Source: Nitrospirota bacterium (GTDB lineage Bacteria > Nitrospirota > Nitrospiria > Nitrospirales > Nitrospiraceae). From it: DNA of 6,729 bases. This document shows positions 5,844 to 6,729 of this stretch, one piece after another. The DNA lies in NCBI GenBank assembly GCA_004296865.1, contig SCVQ01000316.1, positions 1 through 6,729 of the forward strand, written 5' to 3'. The position numbers and the translations under genes were made by a program. The notes under the pieces are model-generated. The model worked only from the letters and a program-made list of their open reading frames with translations. It did not search any database and was not told the DNA's origin. How positions within the stretch are numbered: position 1 is the stretch's first letter; each line of letters begins with the position of its first letter.

Positions 5844-6608
5844 CTAGTGCCGTTCAATCGGAATGACGACGCTGATCGCCCCGGCCAAATCGCCTTCGCG
5901 GGCTCCCTCTTTGGGATAGCCTGAAATGTCCATCTCACCGGCAGGGCTTCCATGGCAGGCCAGACAGCGCCGGCCGTAATACAAGGGCGTGAGCACCCGC
6001 AGAGTTTGCACGTCACCCGCTCCATGAATGAGTGCCCGCGGAACTCCCCCTCCTTGCCCGGCCTGAGCCATCCATTGGTTCATGATCTCTGCCTCGAACG
6101 TATCCGGTGCATTCTTCTGGTTGCGAGGGCGGAGGGCGGTCTGCTTAAGCCGGACGCGCGATCGAGCTGAAAACCGAGCGGCAGCCTGGCTGGCAAAGGT
6201 GGCGGGGATGAAATTCTTATAGTCCACCCCGCGTTGATTGATCACGAGTTGGGCTTCGTCCACGACTTCCTTACTGGCCTGGAGAAGCACCGGCAACAAC
6301 TCCCGTGCCAGTGGCGGGACATGCGCCGCTCGAAGCCGCGCGAGGTCCAGGCCGGTCCGCCCTCGATACTCTTCAATCACTTTTTGCTCAAAGACGGCGG
6401 CGGTGAAGCCCTTCTCGCCTTTGCGCGGGTCATTGATCAGGTCCTCGCTCCGGTCGATCACGGTTCGTCCCGCATCCAGCAAGTCCGCCAGCAGATGCGC
6501 CGTCTGCATGGCCTCCTCCACAGACAGAGCCAGGACGTCACGGGCCGTAATCGACCATGCCCCCATCAGCACCATCATGATGACCGCTGTCCGCGCAACC
6601 CTTCCCAT
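5844..6608 (-). CDS. Secreted DUF3365 (Tll0287-like) haem c protein
   Basis: This is a protein of 254 residues if read from the ATG at 6608. The start MGRVAR, a hydrophobic stretch (about residues 7-20) and a possible cleavage after VLA-27 form a signal peptide, so the protein should act outside the cytoplasmic membrane. The DUF3365/Tll0287-like domain spans about residues 30-252, with recognisable pieces GVDYKNFIPATFA (127-139), QTALRPRNQKNAPD (156-169) and LAGAISVVIP (241-250). One haem c site, CLACH, is present at C215, C218 and H219. Such domains are PAS-like haem proteins, either free or as the sensor part of chemoreceptors and kinases. This one has no output domain, so it is probably a free periplasmic redox or gas-sensing protein. 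The frame is open further upstream (ATG at 6668, TTG at 6695), but a promoter-like -10 overlaps 6668, so 6608 was preferred. It is convergent with the cupin gene, with 3 bp between the stop codons. Confidence 0.85.
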   Translation of the reverse strand: MGRVARTAVIMMVLMGAWSITARDVLALSVEEAMQTAHLLADLLDAGRTVIDRSEDLINDPRKGEKGFTAAVFEQKVIEEYRGRTGLDLARLRAAHVPPLARELLPVLLQASKEVVDEAQLVINQRGVDYKNFIPATFASQAAARFSARSRVRLKQTALRPRNQKNAPDTFEAEIMNQWMAQAGQGGGVPRALIHGAGDVQTLRVLTPLYYGRRCLACHGSPAGEMDISGYPKEGAREGDLAGAISVVIPIERH

Positions 6609-6666
6609 GGTCCCCCCGCTGATGACCCCGCTATCCTTTTGGCGCCAACCGGCACCGTCCCTGGAC

Positions 6667-6695
6667 ATTATGTTGGATCGTTTTCTCCGCGGCAA
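6667..6695 (-). promoter_or_regulatory. Possible promoter of the DUF3365 gene
   Basis: Read on the minus strand, TTGCCG (6695-6690) lies 17 bp from CATAAT (6672-6667), matching consensus at 4/6 and 5/6. Transcription would begin near 6660, giving a leader of about 50 nt before the ATG at 6608. Strength and use are inferred. Confidence 0.45.
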
Positions 6696-6729
6696 AGGGC
6701 AGCCCTTCGGTGGCAGCCCGCCGGGGATA

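Noticed and set aside
5825..5844. Short GGCG...CGCC inverted repeat between the convergent genes as a bidirectional terminator
   Set aside because: Only 4 bp of stem and no adjacent T-run on either strand.
6609..6695. Longer N-terminus of the DUF3365 protein from ATG 6668 or TTG 6695
   Set aside because: It would put 20-29 polar residues before the signal peptide, and the ATG at 6668 lies within the likely -10 box. It is not excluded, since the promoter is only moderately convincing.

Overview
The window is GC-rich, dense bacterial chromosome carrying eight protein genes and no RNA genes, mobile elements or CRISPR. The likeliest source is a Nitrospira-like member of Nitrospirota or a comparable respiratory, GC-rich bacterium. 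This rests on a class E-type succinate/fumarate oxidoreductase (a three-cluster iron-sulfur subunit plus a CCG-domain subunit), a haem c DUF3365 protein, and protein sequences that look familiar from that group. It is inference and has not been tested by a search.

Layout. At the left edge is the 3' end of an AsmA-like C-terminal-domain gene (to 352). A good sigma70-type promoter (365-403) then leads into an M24-family Xaa-Pro-type metallopeptidase (487-1620). Next is a 75-bp gap filled by an imperfect palindrome with a 7-bp tandem repeat, immediately before the next start codon. Five same-strand genes follow with gaps of only 9, 10, 15 and 13 bp: an SdhB/FrdB-like iron-sulfur subunit (1696-2667), a divergent archease (2677-3126), the RNA ligase RtcB (3137-4588), a two-CCG-domain SdhE/HdrB-like protein (4604-5509) and a small cupin (5523-5840). 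On the opposite strand, convergent with only 3 bp between, is a secreted DUF3365/Tll0287-like haem protein (5844-6608) with a plausible promoter of its own.

How the genes may work together. The iron-sulfur subunit and the CCG subunit fit one complex, an E-type succinate:quinone oxidoreductase or fumarate reductase; the flavoprotein SdhA/FrdA is not in the window. The iron-sulfur subunit has an extra cysteine (C211) where classical enzymes hold a [3Fe-4S] cluster, and it lacks the residues that line the E. coli quinone pocket, both of which fit a CCG-anchored enzyme. Archease and RtcB are an established functional pair in RNA ligation. They sit between the two respiratory subunits, so an RNA-repair module is embedded in a respiratory operon. 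This arrangement, together with the palindrome/tandem repeat at the sdhB translation start, is the main point of interest. I found no wholly unknown multi-gene system.
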